From the NCBI RefSeq assembly GCF_963422355.1, contig NC_085088.1:8456985-8520984 (forward strand): 64,000 nt of DNA, read 5' to 3'. Below are positions 23,401 through 35,089 of this stretch, piece after piece. The DNA comes from Corticium candelabrum (Eukaryota > Porifera > Homoscleromorpha > Homosclerophorida > Plakinidae). The position numbers were made by a program, and so were the translations under genes. Within the stretch, counting starts at the first letter, position 1, and each line of letters opens with the position of its first letter. The notes beneath the pieces are model-generated. The model made no database searches, had not been told where the DNA came from, and was given only the letters and a program-made list of their open reading frames with translations.

Positions 23401-26400
23401 TCAAAAAGTTTTGGATGCTTACGTCAGTCAATTTCTAAACCAAAGATTTGTCAATACATACAAAGCAAGCAGTCTATATCGGGCAATTGTTCTACGAGTA
23501 ACCCACTCAGATATCACAGGGTACGGTAGTACCCTGTATGTAGGGATTGCCCATGTTATAGAGTGTTGTGGGGTGTGGTCGTCTTTTTGCACGCTTAGAA
23601 AACATAGTAAATGAAGACTAAAATTTCTCAAAATCAACGAAATGAAATGTTTGTATGTCGTGTACTATATCCTATTTTTGTTTTGGTCAATAATCATCTA
23701 ACAACCTAGAAAACAGTTGCTAGCCTCGGAGGCCCATGCGCCAATTTAGTTCTTCTTTCTTCTCCTCCTCCACGTACGTTAGGTACGGCTGTGAAACTCG
23801 AGAAAATGCTTTAGAATTACCTGAACTCTATTCTTTTGGTGACTAGAGAAACCGAAATCAATGTTAATTAAAAATTGTGTTTCTTTCAAGCAGATTTGAT
23901 CCAACAACCGTCATCAACGCTGTTGCACAGTTTGGGCCAATCACGAAGCAGTATTTGCGATTGCTTGTCCATGGCAACCAGAGACAATGGGCGAAGAGCC
24001 AATCAGATAGGCCAAACGCGTTTATGAAGAGTTTATCACCAAAACTGTGTAATTCGATCATGTTTGCTATTGTCCGGTCTAGTCTGAAATTGTTTACGAT
24101 CTGCGTCGCACACAGGAGCAAAATTGACGAATAATTAAGTACACACAGCAATTTATATGGGAACCCATCATTTGCAACACATATCCCGTATGTGATAATC
24201 TTTGGCTTTGACTACTAAACCAAGTTCTATTCCAACTGCCGTTGCGTATTCAGTTATACATGCACAGAAGAAAGAACAATGCAAAGGCACTAAAAATTAG
24301 GATCCATATTTGTGCAACATGCGCTAGGATACCACGGTACCGTATCTACCCCGTAGACCTATAAAACACTTGAGTAAACTACCTCTGAATCATGTCTAAC
24401 GAAAGCTGTTACATACATGTATAAACAGGTTTAATTAACGCAAATGAAAACGCGCTAAATCTTAGACATGCTTATAAAAGTCGTACAGGTCCTAATGTAG
24501 GTATATGTTGCACTTTTGCGCTCCTAAAAACTTACCAAACTAGAATTTTTAAAAAGGTTTTCTCTGAAAAAAATTGATGTAGGGATTGTATAAAAAGTAA
24601 CAGTAACAAGATCTATAGATAATATGAATCAAAGCCAGACACCATTAGTAATCCTCCAACCCCCAAAATGTAAGGGAATGTGGGGGTTGGAAGGATTCAC
24701 TAATGATGTCTGGCTTTGGTTCATATTATCTATAGATCTTGTTTCTGTTACTTCTTATACAATCCCTACATTCATTTCTTTTTTCAGAGAAAAAGGTTTT
24801 TTAAAATTCTAGTATAATGTAAAGACTTAGACAATCAAGTCTGATAACATCAGGGACGTGTTTCAGCAGAGAAGGGAATGAATGTCTTTCGTGGAGTGAC
24901 AGCCCAGGGATCCCCAAGTCTGGAGAGACAAGCCCTGAAGGGATGATCACGATCAAGAGTCTGCTTGTAGTGCAGAGTTAAGTAACAAGCATTTAGCTCA
25001 TATACAACAACTTTTATCTATTCTGTTTGCAACCATCCAGTTTAGCAACTTTGCTGCGCAAGAACGATCTCTTCCAACTTCTTCTGAGTGTTTCAGTGAA
25101 AACACCTCTTCTGACACCTTTGGCTCTGCAGTCTTCTTAGAAGACTTTTACAGAAGAGCCAAAATAGGTAAAGAAATGCGTCCTAGACCTCAGTTGAAAT
25201 CAGCAAACATGGCAGAAACATGCAAATCAAAGCAGCTGTCCTTAGATTTTGCACGAGTGAACAAATTTGTGACATGCTCTAGCGATTATGTTGGTTGGAT
25301 CACATTGCGTAGCTACATGGACTCTACAGTATTTGAAATTTATAACTTAAATAATGATACTGATTGTTGTTGTAAACAAATCTCAGGACTTCAAAGGTGT
25401 CACCCTCAGTCTGACCTGAGTAATTTAACTATTCTACTTGACAGCATAAAACAAACTTTATTGGGTTCACTATAACTTGAGTGACTTTAGTCGTCAGGAT
25501 GGCAACCTCGCTGGTATAAAATGGGTCATCACATGAACTCGGTTTAGTCATCAAATGACAACTTGATGACCACTTTTTTGAACACTGCCGTATAATTTCA
25601 ATCCTAAACAAACTCTGTTGGGGAGCTACCATAAAAAAGAGATGGAGAGATGCAGTGGCAACTAGAAATGAAATCTTTTAAACCTGACCATGAAAGGTTG
25701 TTATTTCTTAGCTCAAAATAGACCTAAATGAAGGATCCATTCCTTGTTAGTAATTCTTTGCCAACTACAAATAGAGGGAAAGACATAATCTAAAAAGATA
25801 CCGGTCATGAGCAGCAAAAAGAGAGCAAGCTTCTTTCTTGGTTGATTGAGGTCATTCAATCGTGTTGGAAATTTGGCAATGTCCTGCAGGCATGGAAGAT
25901 GCTGCCTTCGTGACATTATTAAAAAGAATGACAGACAAATATGTGATAACCAAAAAGGCATATCTTTGCTCAGAATCCCAGAAAAAAGTTTTGGTAAACA
26001 TCCTGTGGGAACATCTCAAGATAGAGGTACTACCATTTACCAGATCTGGGGATTGAGGCAAATCATTGCAAAAGCTCTAGAGCAACTCTAGTCTGCATAT
26101 CTACTTCATAAACTTGTTGAAAGCCTTTGGTTCAGTCCCTAGACATGCCCTCTTTCAGTTTTGAGAAATCATGAAGTAGAGGAAATGAGTCTATAGGTTG
26201 ATTATTGACATCTATAATAACACCAAATTAATGTGTTGTTGGACTAAAAGTGGGAAGTCAGACAGGTTCAGAATAACCACAGAAGCAAGACAAGGCTGCT
26301 AATTATCTCCTGTTCTCTTCAATATCTACATGAACAATATAATTCGTGAAACTCTCTTGGAAGTGGCACTCAGATTGAATACAAAACTGAAGGTGGTCTA

Positions 26401-29400
26401 TACGTACATGAATGATAGAGCTCATGGACAGGGTTACAGTGAGATGTAAGCGAGAATGCATGCAGATGACCTGGCTCTCATATCAAAGTCAGGGGTTCAT
26501 ACAGGATTCGAGTTTTGGTAGGAGAAAGAGTACGCTGTGGGGCGTGGCCAACAAATCAATGCACGGACGTACCGGAAAATGACTTTGAATCAGTGACTCT
26601 TGACTAAGTGTCATTCCAAATCAACTTGGTGTTAATTGAAGGTACAGGGTCACAGTCGGATGCACTAGAGCCGATCTCAAGTGATGTAGCTTTGCTTCAT
26701 AGCTATTGCACATAAGATATGCTCAAGTGTCCAGGCAAGAAAATCAGCTTCGATCGCAAGTAAGCCCTTCAAAAGCTGTTCGTATGTTGTGCATGTGCAA
26801 AGGTCAATTGACGAAATTACTGCAAAACTGGCTATTTAGGTGTCGATTGACAGGCACGACAGCAGTGTAAGCGGACTGTGAACTGAGTGCGCTTGTTTGC
26901 CCTGAGAGAAAGACGTGACTACGGCAGCTGCAACATACAGAAACGTGACATGTGCTTTCTGGTCACGTGCGTAAGAAACTCTGATCTGGCTTGAAGTGTG
27001 AGGGTGCTTGTCAAATTTTACTGAAACTGCAGTGCAGCAACCTCAGTTTGAGGTTTTAGAAGAAAACTCCAAGAACTACATCTAAAAAGCCTAGAATAGC
27101 TACCAGAGTCACAGACTAATGCAACCTCATACTTCAATGTCTTGATTGTCCCAATTCAGTCTATACAGAGACTTCAATCAGTGTTGCCTTCAGTGCAAAC
27201 TAGAGCATCTAGGTCCTCGCGGTTACTGAGTGTTTGAAAAAGTGCACCCTTTTCAAAGTCATGCAGTGCGTATGTCCGACCATGACCCTGCTTTAAACTT
27301 AACCTGGCTTGAATCAAATGACGCCATCAGTGCCTAATCTTTGGTAGGGGAAATCCCAGGGTTCCGGGGTACTGCATAAAACCTTGAAAGTCTCCTTTTG
27401 GCTTACAACAATTTGTTCTGCTCTACACAATTCATGTGTCAAGTGAAGCTATCATTTCCATTTCCAAAGAAATTTACAACAGGATTGCTAAAGCAAGTGC
27501 AATATTCAAACTACTGGCAGAAACAAGTATTTAGCAAGAATTGATTTTGAGAACAGTCAAACTGAGACTATTCAGAGCACTGAACCTCCAACTCTGTTAT
27601 ATGGGTGTGAGACCTGGCCCGTGACTCGTGAGAATATTAGACGGTTATCAAACTTTTATATGTCAACATGAGACATATCAGAACAATTCTAACTGTACCA
27701 CTAGGATGGCATAAGATCCCCGATTAAAAGAACATTTGTACAGCAAAGGAAGACCGTATTAATTTGCAATGACAGAGATTGCAATGGCTGGGCCATGTCA
27801 TTAAATGGAGAACAGCCAACCTCAAAAACATGCTTGGTGTTTGGTTCTGCTAAGCCTAAATCAGTAATGGGTATGGTTGAAATTCAGGTGTGTGTGCGAG
27901 GGCACACGCACGCACACGCAAGAGAACTATAGAGTAATACATCAATTATCGGACACTGGCGTACGGAAACAAGACGAAGATTTCTGGTATAATCTAAGGC
28001 ATGAATGTAGAGAGTAGTCACGGTAACACGACGTGCTACGTTCAGCTTGACCACTTGGCATATTGCTGTTGACGGTGACAAAATAGAACTTCTGCTGCTT
28101 TCCCATATATCGGACACGCCTATCAAATATTGGACAGCTGCCGGTTTTTGCTTTCGATGGTACTACAGTTCACTGTCTGCACCTTGAAATAATAGGTACA
28201 TGTCTCTTCTACTCACAGTGATAACAACAGATTGGCAGCTTTGCACGTTGCTCTCCAGGAAGCTGAAGAAGAGGGGCGGGTCTTGTTCTCTAATATTGGA
28301 CACCCGATTTGCTTGATGCGAGTGTAATATAGATGAGAACCGTGAAGAATTGTGTTAATGCTGACTGCAGGCGTCTACTATGTGCCCACCGAGCACGGAG
28401 AGTCTTTGACTCGTCTCTTTATCCAACAAAAGAAGTATTAGGAGAGAAAAGTAGATCCTTAAATGACTCCTATAATGCATGTATGCTCAATATAGACGTG
28501 AAATAGACAACTATGATTGCAAAAATCCGTGTTCTAGATGTCAAGGCGGTAGGGTCTGGTTACGAGAGGCTATGTACTGCTCATGATCAAGCCCATCAGC
28601 TACCACCATCTCTAGATTCATTTGTTCGCAAACGATAGCGATGTTCAGGATGTGCTAGATGGGGGAGGGCTATAAATGTTCTCAGTTTAGCACATGTAGA
28701 TTCATTCATTTGTTTGTGGACGACTATTTAACTAATTCTTTCGATACAGAGACGAGTCAAAGGCTCTTCATGCTCGTTGGGCATTTACAAAACGTCTGCA
28801 GTCAGTATTAACACAATTCATCACGGTTCTCGTCTATTTGCACTCGCATCAAGCAAACTCGGGTGTCCGATATTAGAGAAAAAGACCCGCCCCTCTTCGT
28901 CAGCTTCCTGAAGAGCAACGTGCAAAGCTGCATGCCAATATGTTGTTATCACTGCAAGTAGAAGAGATATGCACTTATTATATCAAGGTGCAGACAGTGA
29001 ACTGTAGTACCACCAAAAGCAAAAACCAGCGGCTGTCCAATATTTGATGGGAGTGTCCAATATACAAGAAAAGCAGCGGAGGCTCTATTTTGTCACCGTC
29101 AACAGCAATACGCCAAGTGATCAAGCTGAAGCTAGCATGTCGTGTTACCGTGTCGCTACTCTCTACATTCATGCCTTAGATACAAGAAATCTTTGTCTGG
29201 TTTCCATACGCCAGTGTCCGATATTGGGGAGTGTCTGATAGTTGATGTAAGACTCTACAGCGACAACTTGACACATGTTACCAAGCAATCTTCTTAGCAC
29301 TTCACTTGGTCTTACTTGAATAATCCTAATGAATTCTCTTGCTGAATATTTTGGACGAACAAAATTCTTGGATGGCTCTTTCATTCCTGCCATGTTAGTC

Positions 29401-30272
29401 AACTGCAAAAACAAGGTCAACCAAGCATTTGGAGTCATAGGTAGCAACACCCATTCTAGTGCCTAAATACGTGAAATACCAAATATTACAATGATTAAAA
29501 CAATAAAGACACGCAAACTACCTCAATCACAATAATTTCCATATCTAGTATTTGCTCCTCACTACAAGCTCCATCTGTGACATATGCAAAATCAGTTAGT
29601 TTAGGAGGATAGATTTCCTCTACTTTGGCAGCAATAAAGAGAGCAGTCACTCCTATCAACTGCAGCTTCTCCTTTGCAACATTGTGCTGACATGCCAAGA
29701 ATCTATCCAAATAATAAGCAGCAAGGTAAAACGTCTCTCTGTGTAGTTTATACACTTCAGACACCTAAAAACAAACTGAACATGTATTAAACAGCAAAGT
29801 GTAAAACTCAGTGGAAGATCTACCTCAATCAACCAGTCCAGAAGAATGGCTCTCATTCTTGGGGTTAATATGGAATGCTGTTTGTCTAAATATTCAGGGT
29901 CAATATTATAACTTCCGTCTTTCTGCAAGAGATACTCCCAGAGCTCTTCAGAGTCAGCCCAGCTAAATCTCGGCAAAGGACACGGTCGAGGTTTAGATTG
30001 CCTTACTACCGAATTAGAAAACCAATTCAATCCAGGTGGAGTATCCTCCACAGAATTGTGTGTAATGGGATGTATCTCCTCAAGAGGAGCTCTGAAATTA
30101 TTTAGAGTCGAGTTAGAGTCCATCAATTTAGTAGTTTCCTCCGCAAAACTTTTCTGCCTTGGTGCAGTCTAAATCAGAAAACGTGCATGAAGTTGATGAA
30201 CACAAAAGTTCATTCATTCAACGAGCGCAGACTCACACGTTGTGACAGAGATTTCCGCCTCCTGGTTGTCAT
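19349..30272 (-). CDS. CCNE: Cyclin E, seven coding exons (spliced model, 374 aa)
   Basis: Coding exons on the minus strand, all with GT-AG borders and in-frame joins: 30272-30237, 30168-29824, 29764-29522, 29462-29316, 21346-21134, 21074-21018 and 19432-19349. Every junction is phase 0. The lengths 12+115+81+49+71+19+27 codons give 374 aa, against 410 for human CCNE1. Signatures are [11 protein letters not shown] followed by [51 protein letters not shown] and VHNIQTHV. The short last exon contains [12 protein letters not shown], with the Thr-Pro-Pro-x-Ser arrangement of the FBXW7/Cdc4 phosphodegron. Cyclin E activates CDK2 at G1/S. The donor of exon 5 (AAG|GTTCTA) is weak, but the length between flanking motifs matches human exactly. 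Intron 4 is 8 kb and full of repeats. Confidence 0.93.
20425..20496. repeat. (CA)n microsatellite
   Basis: About 70 bp of pure CA dinucleotide, inside the last intron of cyclin E. The rest of this intron (19433-21017) shows no other recognisable feature. Confidence 0.95.
21519..22205. mobile_element. ~690-bp MITE with TATTACCCTG termini
   Basis: The left end reads TATTACCCTGCTTAGAAGAG and continues with CATGCC... and GAGGTTTAGCAGA. The right end is its inverse (TCTGCTAAACCTCACTTATA, then GAGCATGCCC, ending CAGGGTAAT). The arms are about 100 bp and partly duplicated (a second TGCCCTT.TACC block). No transposase was seen. It lies in cyclin E intron 4. The short frames at 21627-22204 are internal to it. 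Confidence 0.75.
23590..24215 (-). repeat. ~625-bp dispersed repeat, copy 1
   Basis: The reverse complement of this block matches 63375-64000 along its whole length with scattered substitutions. Shared landmarks are CAAAGCCAAAGATTATCACA, the TTGTCCATGGCAACC / GGTTGCCATGGACAA segment, and AAAATTTCTCAAAATCAACG. It sits in cyclin E intron 4. The family is not identified. It has no convincing coding capacity and could be a 3' end of a retroelement or a MITE. Confidence 0.85.
24539..24813. repeat. 275-bp near-perfect palindrome (hairpin)
   Basis: Both arms, about 130 bp each, start ACTAGAATTTT and read inward through GATGTAGGGATTGTATA, AAGATCTATAGATAATATGA and CAAAGCCAGACA to a loop near 24676. 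Only a few mismatches separate the arms. It lies in cyclin E intron 4, so the primary transcript would contain a roughly 130-bp stem. It is probably a young MITE. Confidence 0.9.
25170..27860 (+). pseudogene. Decayed non-LTR retrotransposon (LINE) reverse transcriptase
   Basis: Conserved RT landmarks occur in order across all three plus-strand frames. They include [18 protein letters not shown] and [20 protein letters not shown] (25846-26000). They continue with [16 protein letters not shown] (26115-26160), EARQGC then [13 protein letters not shown] (about 26283-26345), and [14 protein letters not shown], the YADD-type box (26455-26495). After about 0.87 kb of unrelated sequence (26500-27370) come [15 protein letters not shown] and [15 protein letters not shown] (27480-27650), then [10 protein letters not shown]. 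The copy has many stops and shifts, plus an internal insertion. It lies antisense to cyclin E in intron 4. The motif style is that of RTE/Jockey/CR1-type LINEs. Confidence 0.8.
27931..29256. mobile_element. ~1.3-kb long inverted-repeat (foldback) element
   Basis: Sequence from 27931 to about 28560 reappears in reverse from about 28620 to 29256. Matching anchors are TATCGGACACTGGCG / CGCCAGTGTCCGATA, GTTGACGGTGACAAAATAGA / TCTATTTTGTCACCGTCAAC, AGACCCGCCCCTCTTC and its inverse, and CTGACTGCAG / CTGCAGTCAG. No transposase is visible between or within the arms. It lies in cyclin E intron 4, ending only about 60 bp from exon 4. A diverged 14-bp duplication of the terminal GTGTCYGATA occurs at the right end. 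Confidence 0.85.
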
Positions 30273-30286
30273 TTTGCAGCTCCCAG

Positions 30287-30510
30287 TCTAATGACAAAAC
30301 AGAAAACGCAAGTTCTTCACCCGTTTATTCTTGAGGAACGAAACGATTTGTCTAGTTAGCCCTAACCGCGAACGCCGTCCGTTTGCGCCTTTGTGACTTT
30401 CCCACTGAACGACATAAAGACATAACGCGTTTCCTGACGGTGCAACCGAATGAAAAACACCTCAATGACCCTCCAAAAATCAATGAGAACTTACCGCGAA
30501 AGTTACCCGC
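30287..30510 (-). promoter_or_regulatory. Possible cyclin E 5' UTR intron and E2F-like site
   Basis: Upstream of the cyclin E ATG there is an acceptor (GTCATTAG, exon resuming at 30287). At 30494-30489 there is a strong donor, CGCG|GTAAGT. This suggests a non-coding first exon. Immediately before the donor is TTTCGCGG (minus strand, 30502-30495), close to the E2F consensus TTTSSCGC. E2F control of cyclin E is well established in animals. Use of this particular site is inference. Confidence 0.45.
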
Positions 30511-31026
30511 CAGTCTACCCGCGCAGGCCTAGCGCATCATCATGCAGCACGAACCCGTATGTGGAGTGTTACTGTACTGTTTAGTAGCCTGTGTCTACTA
30601 AAAAATATTCCCTGTAGTAGCGAGTAATGTTTAGGGCAAGGTGACTGGTCGGCAGATAGCTACAACTTCTGTGCACATTATTGAAAGGTTTCCTTTCCTG
30701 TCATGATCAGCTGTACAGAATGACAAGGTCATGAGAAGACCTTGACATCGGCGTGACGAACAAATTCATCAATGTAATCGAAAATCCGTCTAACAGAACA
30801 ATCAAGGTAGCTGTTGCGAGCTTTCTCGTCGACACAAAGTCTACTTAGGACAAACTAGAGAAACTCTGTCACTGCGTGACGGCCGTCCCTGCAACTAACT
30901 TCGTCACGTCACTGCCCTTTGGTTAGTTTGAGCTACAGATACTAGGGCTACAATAATTACACTCAAGTTTTAAAATAATATTCAACACATTTAAATTACG
31001 CGCGTCTCAACTGCGCATGGTAACGG

Positions 31027-31143
31027 CTAGCCTCGTACCAGACCCTCTCGCGCCGTCGTGCCCGATTCCCGTATAAAAATCCGGCGTTTTCGTGTTATAC
31101 GGGAACCGGGCACGACGGCGCGAGAGGGTCTGGACGAGGCTAG
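31027..31143. mobile_element. 117-bp palindromic MITE with 6-bp target duplication TAACGG
   Basis: The ends are CTAGCCTCG and CGAGGCTAG. TAACGG flanks both sides (31021-31026, 31144-31149). The arms contain CAGACCCTCTCGCGCCGTCG and its inverse, and meet at about 31080. It is GC-richer than its surroundings. It is located about 750 bp upstream of the cyclin E ATG, so it may influence that promoter. Confidence 0.9.
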
Positions 31144-31740
31144 TAACGGCTCTGGACGCTCGCGTGGCGAATTTTTTTGGGCCCACTTTCTTTAGTACCC
31201 GGATAAACGTCCCGTATACCCTGTAATCTGCACGTGACGTTGGCAAGAAACGTGACATGATTGTATTGTTGTTTGCGTTCGTTGGCTACTGCGCACCTTG
31301 CGACGCCACACCATTGACGTTGCTGAAGCGGTAGCCGCGTCGTAATTTTCGAACTCGGGGCCCATCAAAGCACATACGCACAAAGTAGGTATAGCAGGTA
31401 GGCTAGACGTTTCGTCTACCTTACGTTGTGATAACTTATTTTTCTTAGTTCATAATTCAGCAGAAATCTGCGTCAGTGCACTGGCATCGCAAAAGGAGCT
31501 GTTCCAACTTTCAGCTGTTCAACCAGAGACCTCTTCAAACTGGTGCACACATAATACAGCTAGCTATCTATTAAAATATGCAGACTACTAGTAGCTAGAC
31601 TACGGTATGTATAGTCACGTAGACATAGATTAACTTTTTAGTTCTTCAGGAATATTGCATGGGCTTACACGTAATCTATACCTTACATTGTATATCTATA
31701 GTAAACATGCTTCTAAGTATAAAGTTTATAATAAACTCTG

Positions 31741-33850
31741 TCAAGCATTTTTGCTGTTCTGCTGAATACTGGCGGACAGACTGTGCTGTCTCTTTATCTT
31801 TTGTATTCGCTTCGGCATCACATACCTACTGACGGAAGGAGTTGTTTGAGTTGATCTCCTACTATTAGACACACTGGGGCGGCCAGCTTTTGCAGGAACA
31901 GAGCTTGAATTTTTCATGTGTTTTCGTCTGCTGAGGGCTGTAGGCTGCACCTGAATTCTTTGCCTGTGCTTTGTTATCCCTGTATGACTGCCAAAAGTGT
32001 GTAATGCTGAAACCAAACGCTGCTGTTTGGTCGGTGGATGTGTTGATTTTCCTCGACATTTCCAGTAGTTTTCAGAAAACTTTTTAACAGCTGTCAGATA
32101 CCCGTCATTATTTGTCATGTTGGGGGCAAGTCCAGTTTCTAGGTCAACCATGACTTCATTGAGACTTGTTTTGACTGTCTCGATTGTCTGATTCTTGTCT
32201 TCACCACTACTGGGTATTTCAGTCTCCTTCATGGTTGTTTTCCGCCTTTTCTGTTGGAACAGAGCATCATCCAGCATGGCTGATTGTTTGAAAGAATGCC
32301 GTGTGTCTTCATTATGCCATTGAATATCAACAGAGAGGGACTGCAAGTTCGCTTCATCTGACTGTTGGTGAAGACTGCTATGGAAGCTAATGGGTTGGCA
32401 ATCTTTTCCAAGAGCTACGCCTGCAAGGAGCTGGCGTCCTTTTGGGGAATCAGTTGGAATCTTGTTGATGGTGGACTTCATGTATTTTGTTGCTGCAACG
32501 AGCTGGTGTTTACATGGTGTTCCATTGTATCCTTCCAGGCAAGAGCATTTCCCTAGTTGCAAGTCTACTATCCAGTGGTTGTGTGGATCTGTGTGGCTTC
32601 TAACCATGTATAGATCAGGGTCTTCTTCTGTGGCTGTTACATCATCGAAGGAAGTGCTACCAAGCTTCACACCAGCTAATGTATATATATTTTAATGACA
32701 CGAAGTGATCAAGTCTGTTACTTGCCAGTGAAAGTAAGTGGCGCTGATAATACAACTCCATTGTTATATGCATCATTTGGAATAACTGTACAGCATTCCA
32801 GGTCTTCTGCCTTGAAACAGAATATCTTTGATTATTCTTATGCTTGCCTCAGAATAATTATTCGTGTAGTTTCCTCGTGTTGGGAATTGTGTCCGGAAGC
32901 ATAAAGCCCATTCTTCTTTTCACTGCCAGTAACTGTCTATCCGTTTTTTGAAAACAGGAAATTGACTGCTTTCAATTTCAGCTTTTACATTCATTAGGGC
33001 TTGCTCTGAAGATGAGTACAGAAGGCACTTTGTGAGCAGCATACAAGTTACCCTGTCGTTTCCTGTTACCCTGGACTTATCACTCCACAGCTAATGCCAC
33101 ATGCTTTGGAGGAAATGGTACACACAAAGATGCAGTTGTGCTTTTGGCCATACTATCTGGAGTGCTCTTCGTTCACTTGCAGAGTCATCAGTTAAAATTG
33201 TTAACAGCCCTGCAATTTTGCCTCTTCCAAAAAAGGCATAGTTAGGTAGGATGCTGACAAGTGCTTTAAGTGCAGCTGTAAGAGTCTCTACATCTTCACT
33301 TGAAGCCATCACACACCCTAACGGTACAGCTCCTGCAACAGTGCTGCAGCTGAGTACAAACACTGCAGTGTTTAAGTTGTCCAAGCTGGCTATAGAATCG
33401 CAGTAGACCATTTCACTGCTTTGGTACAATAGTTTGTGAGCTCTCGCCACTAAGGGTGTGACAACTGCTAAAAGGAATGGAAGATTGTGAGCGACTTTTT
33501 TAACTTTTGATGGATGTTCAGGAGCCACTGCTTCTTTGGTCTCCTCAGCTGACTGATAAAATTGAAGAAACGCTCTGCCGTTTTCTGAGCTATGGGCTTC
33601 ATTAAATTGGTTTACTTCTAGCAATAGACGCTCAAACATTAATTTGCCATTTTCAGGGCCAACACACTTCTGTCTCCATTTTTGAAACAAGCGTTGGACA
33701 TCCTGGCAGTTGGGGTTGATGGACCGATCAGCAAGTGCAACTTCAACATCTGAAGTGCCAAATGTTACCTGTAGTCTGTTAATATATTCATGCCGAGCCC
33801 TGGCTGCTGAGTATCCTGACTCAAACAAATTGTTGTACTCCTCTTTGGCG
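31741..33850 (-). pseudogene. MULE-family transposase with SWIM zinc finger, interrupted
   Basis: The 5' block (about 33850-33091) carries a Mutator-like transposase core: MVYCDSIASLDNLNTAVFVL, then a LGCVMASSED-like stretch, ILTDDSASERRALQIVWP and LHLCVYHFLQSMWH (DDE/D-type acids with the C/H motif). The middle (33060-32740) continues with KRIDSYWQ, one in-frame TGA, then EEWALCFRTQFPTRGNYTNN and SEASIRIIKD, the usual MULE block. The last part (32670-31741) has the SWIM finger CSCLEGYNGTPCKH and a long basic Ser/Thr-rich tail. The SWIM finger is typical of MULE-derived proteins. One stop and at least one shift near 32700 make this copy non-coding unless it is spliced around. The frame upstream of 33850 is (GACA)n repeat. 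No TIRs were found. Confidence 0.72.
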
Positions 33851-33867
33851 CAATTAGGAAACAATAC

Positions 33868-34490
33868 AGACAGGTGGACAGACTCACAGACAGAGAGATA
33901 GACAGGCACACAGACAGACAGATGGATAGACACACAGACAGACAGATGGACAGACACACAGACAGACAGACGGACAGACAGATGGACAGGAAAACAGATG
34001 GACAAACAATTGACAGACGGACATACAAACAATGGACAGACAATTGACAGACAAGCAAACAAACAATGGATAGACAGATGGACAAACAATTGACAGACAC
34101 AGACAAACAATGGACAGACACATAGACAAACAATTGACAGACAGACAGACAGGTGGACAAACAATTGACAGACACAGGCAAGCAGTGGACAGACACACAG
34201 ACAAACAATGGACAGACACACAGACAAACAATTGACAGACACACAGACAAACAATTGACAGACAGGTGGACAAACAATTGACAGACACAGGCAAGCAATG
34301 GACAGACAGGTGGACAAACAATTGATAGACACAGGCAAGCAATGGACAGACAGGTGGACAAACAATTGACAGACAGGTTGACAAACAATTGACAGACACA
34401 GACAAGCAATGGACAGACACATAGACAAACAATGGACAGACACACAGACAAACAATTGATAGACAGACGGAAAAACTATCGACAGATGAC
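33868..34490. repeat. (GACA)n-derived minisatellite
   Basis: Compound array of GACA and AAACAATTGACAGACA / GCAATGGACAGACA motifs. On the minus strand all frames stay open (Cys/Leu/Ser/Val-rich), which gives spurious proteins of about 230-450 aa. A short (CA)n follows at 34518-34551. Confidence 0.95.
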
Positions 34491-34515
34491 AAATGTATCA
34501 TGAATGGTAAATACA

Positions 34516-34553
<38 letters not shown>

Positions 34554-34639
34554 CTATCTGCCACACCCACGCACTTTCCATCTAAACTCATTTCAAGTCT
34601 CTGTTTGTCTGTTGTGGTGTGAAACACGGAAGTTGCATG

Positions 34640-35060
34640 ACGTCGATTAGTTTATGTGTTGGATGTATTTCATGTGTTGCAGGGTTGAGGCGATCGAATG
34701 GCTACGAAAGGAGACGATTGTTATTTCTATTATAATACTGAATGTGTGAAGGTACAGTTGGTATAGTCACCAATCATGTGAATTATTGATTAATAATTTA
34801 TTAATATAGATTAATTGTATGCTATTTATTTATATTAATAAATAAATAAATAATTTGCATACAATTAATTTATATAAATAAATAAAAATTATAAATTAAT
34901 TGTATGCAAATTATTGATTTATTTATTAATAAATAAAAATAAATAAATTAATAATTTGCATATAATTAATTTATATAAATTAATTGTATACAATTTTTTT
35001 TTTTTATTTAATAATGATTTATTTATATAAATTATTTGTATGCAAATTATTTTTTATTTT
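34640..35060. other. Strongly AT-rich segment with inverted TTAATTGTATGCAAATTATT motifs
   Basis: Repeated TTAATTGTATGCAAAT and ATTTGCATACAATTAATT segments occur in both orientations among AATAAA/TTTATT runs, so several hairpins are possible. It contains octamer-like ATTTGCAT and many AATAAA strings, which are not interpretable as poly(A) signals in this context. No gene was seen. Confidence 0.5.
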
Positions 35061-35089
35061 TGTACGTCTTAACTGTCGTCTCTATTCCA

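Noticed and set aside
22821..23540. Possible MITE beginning GCCCCGGTCACACTATGTCT
   Set aside because: The start looks like a DNA-transposon end, but no inverted partner or duplication was found downstream.
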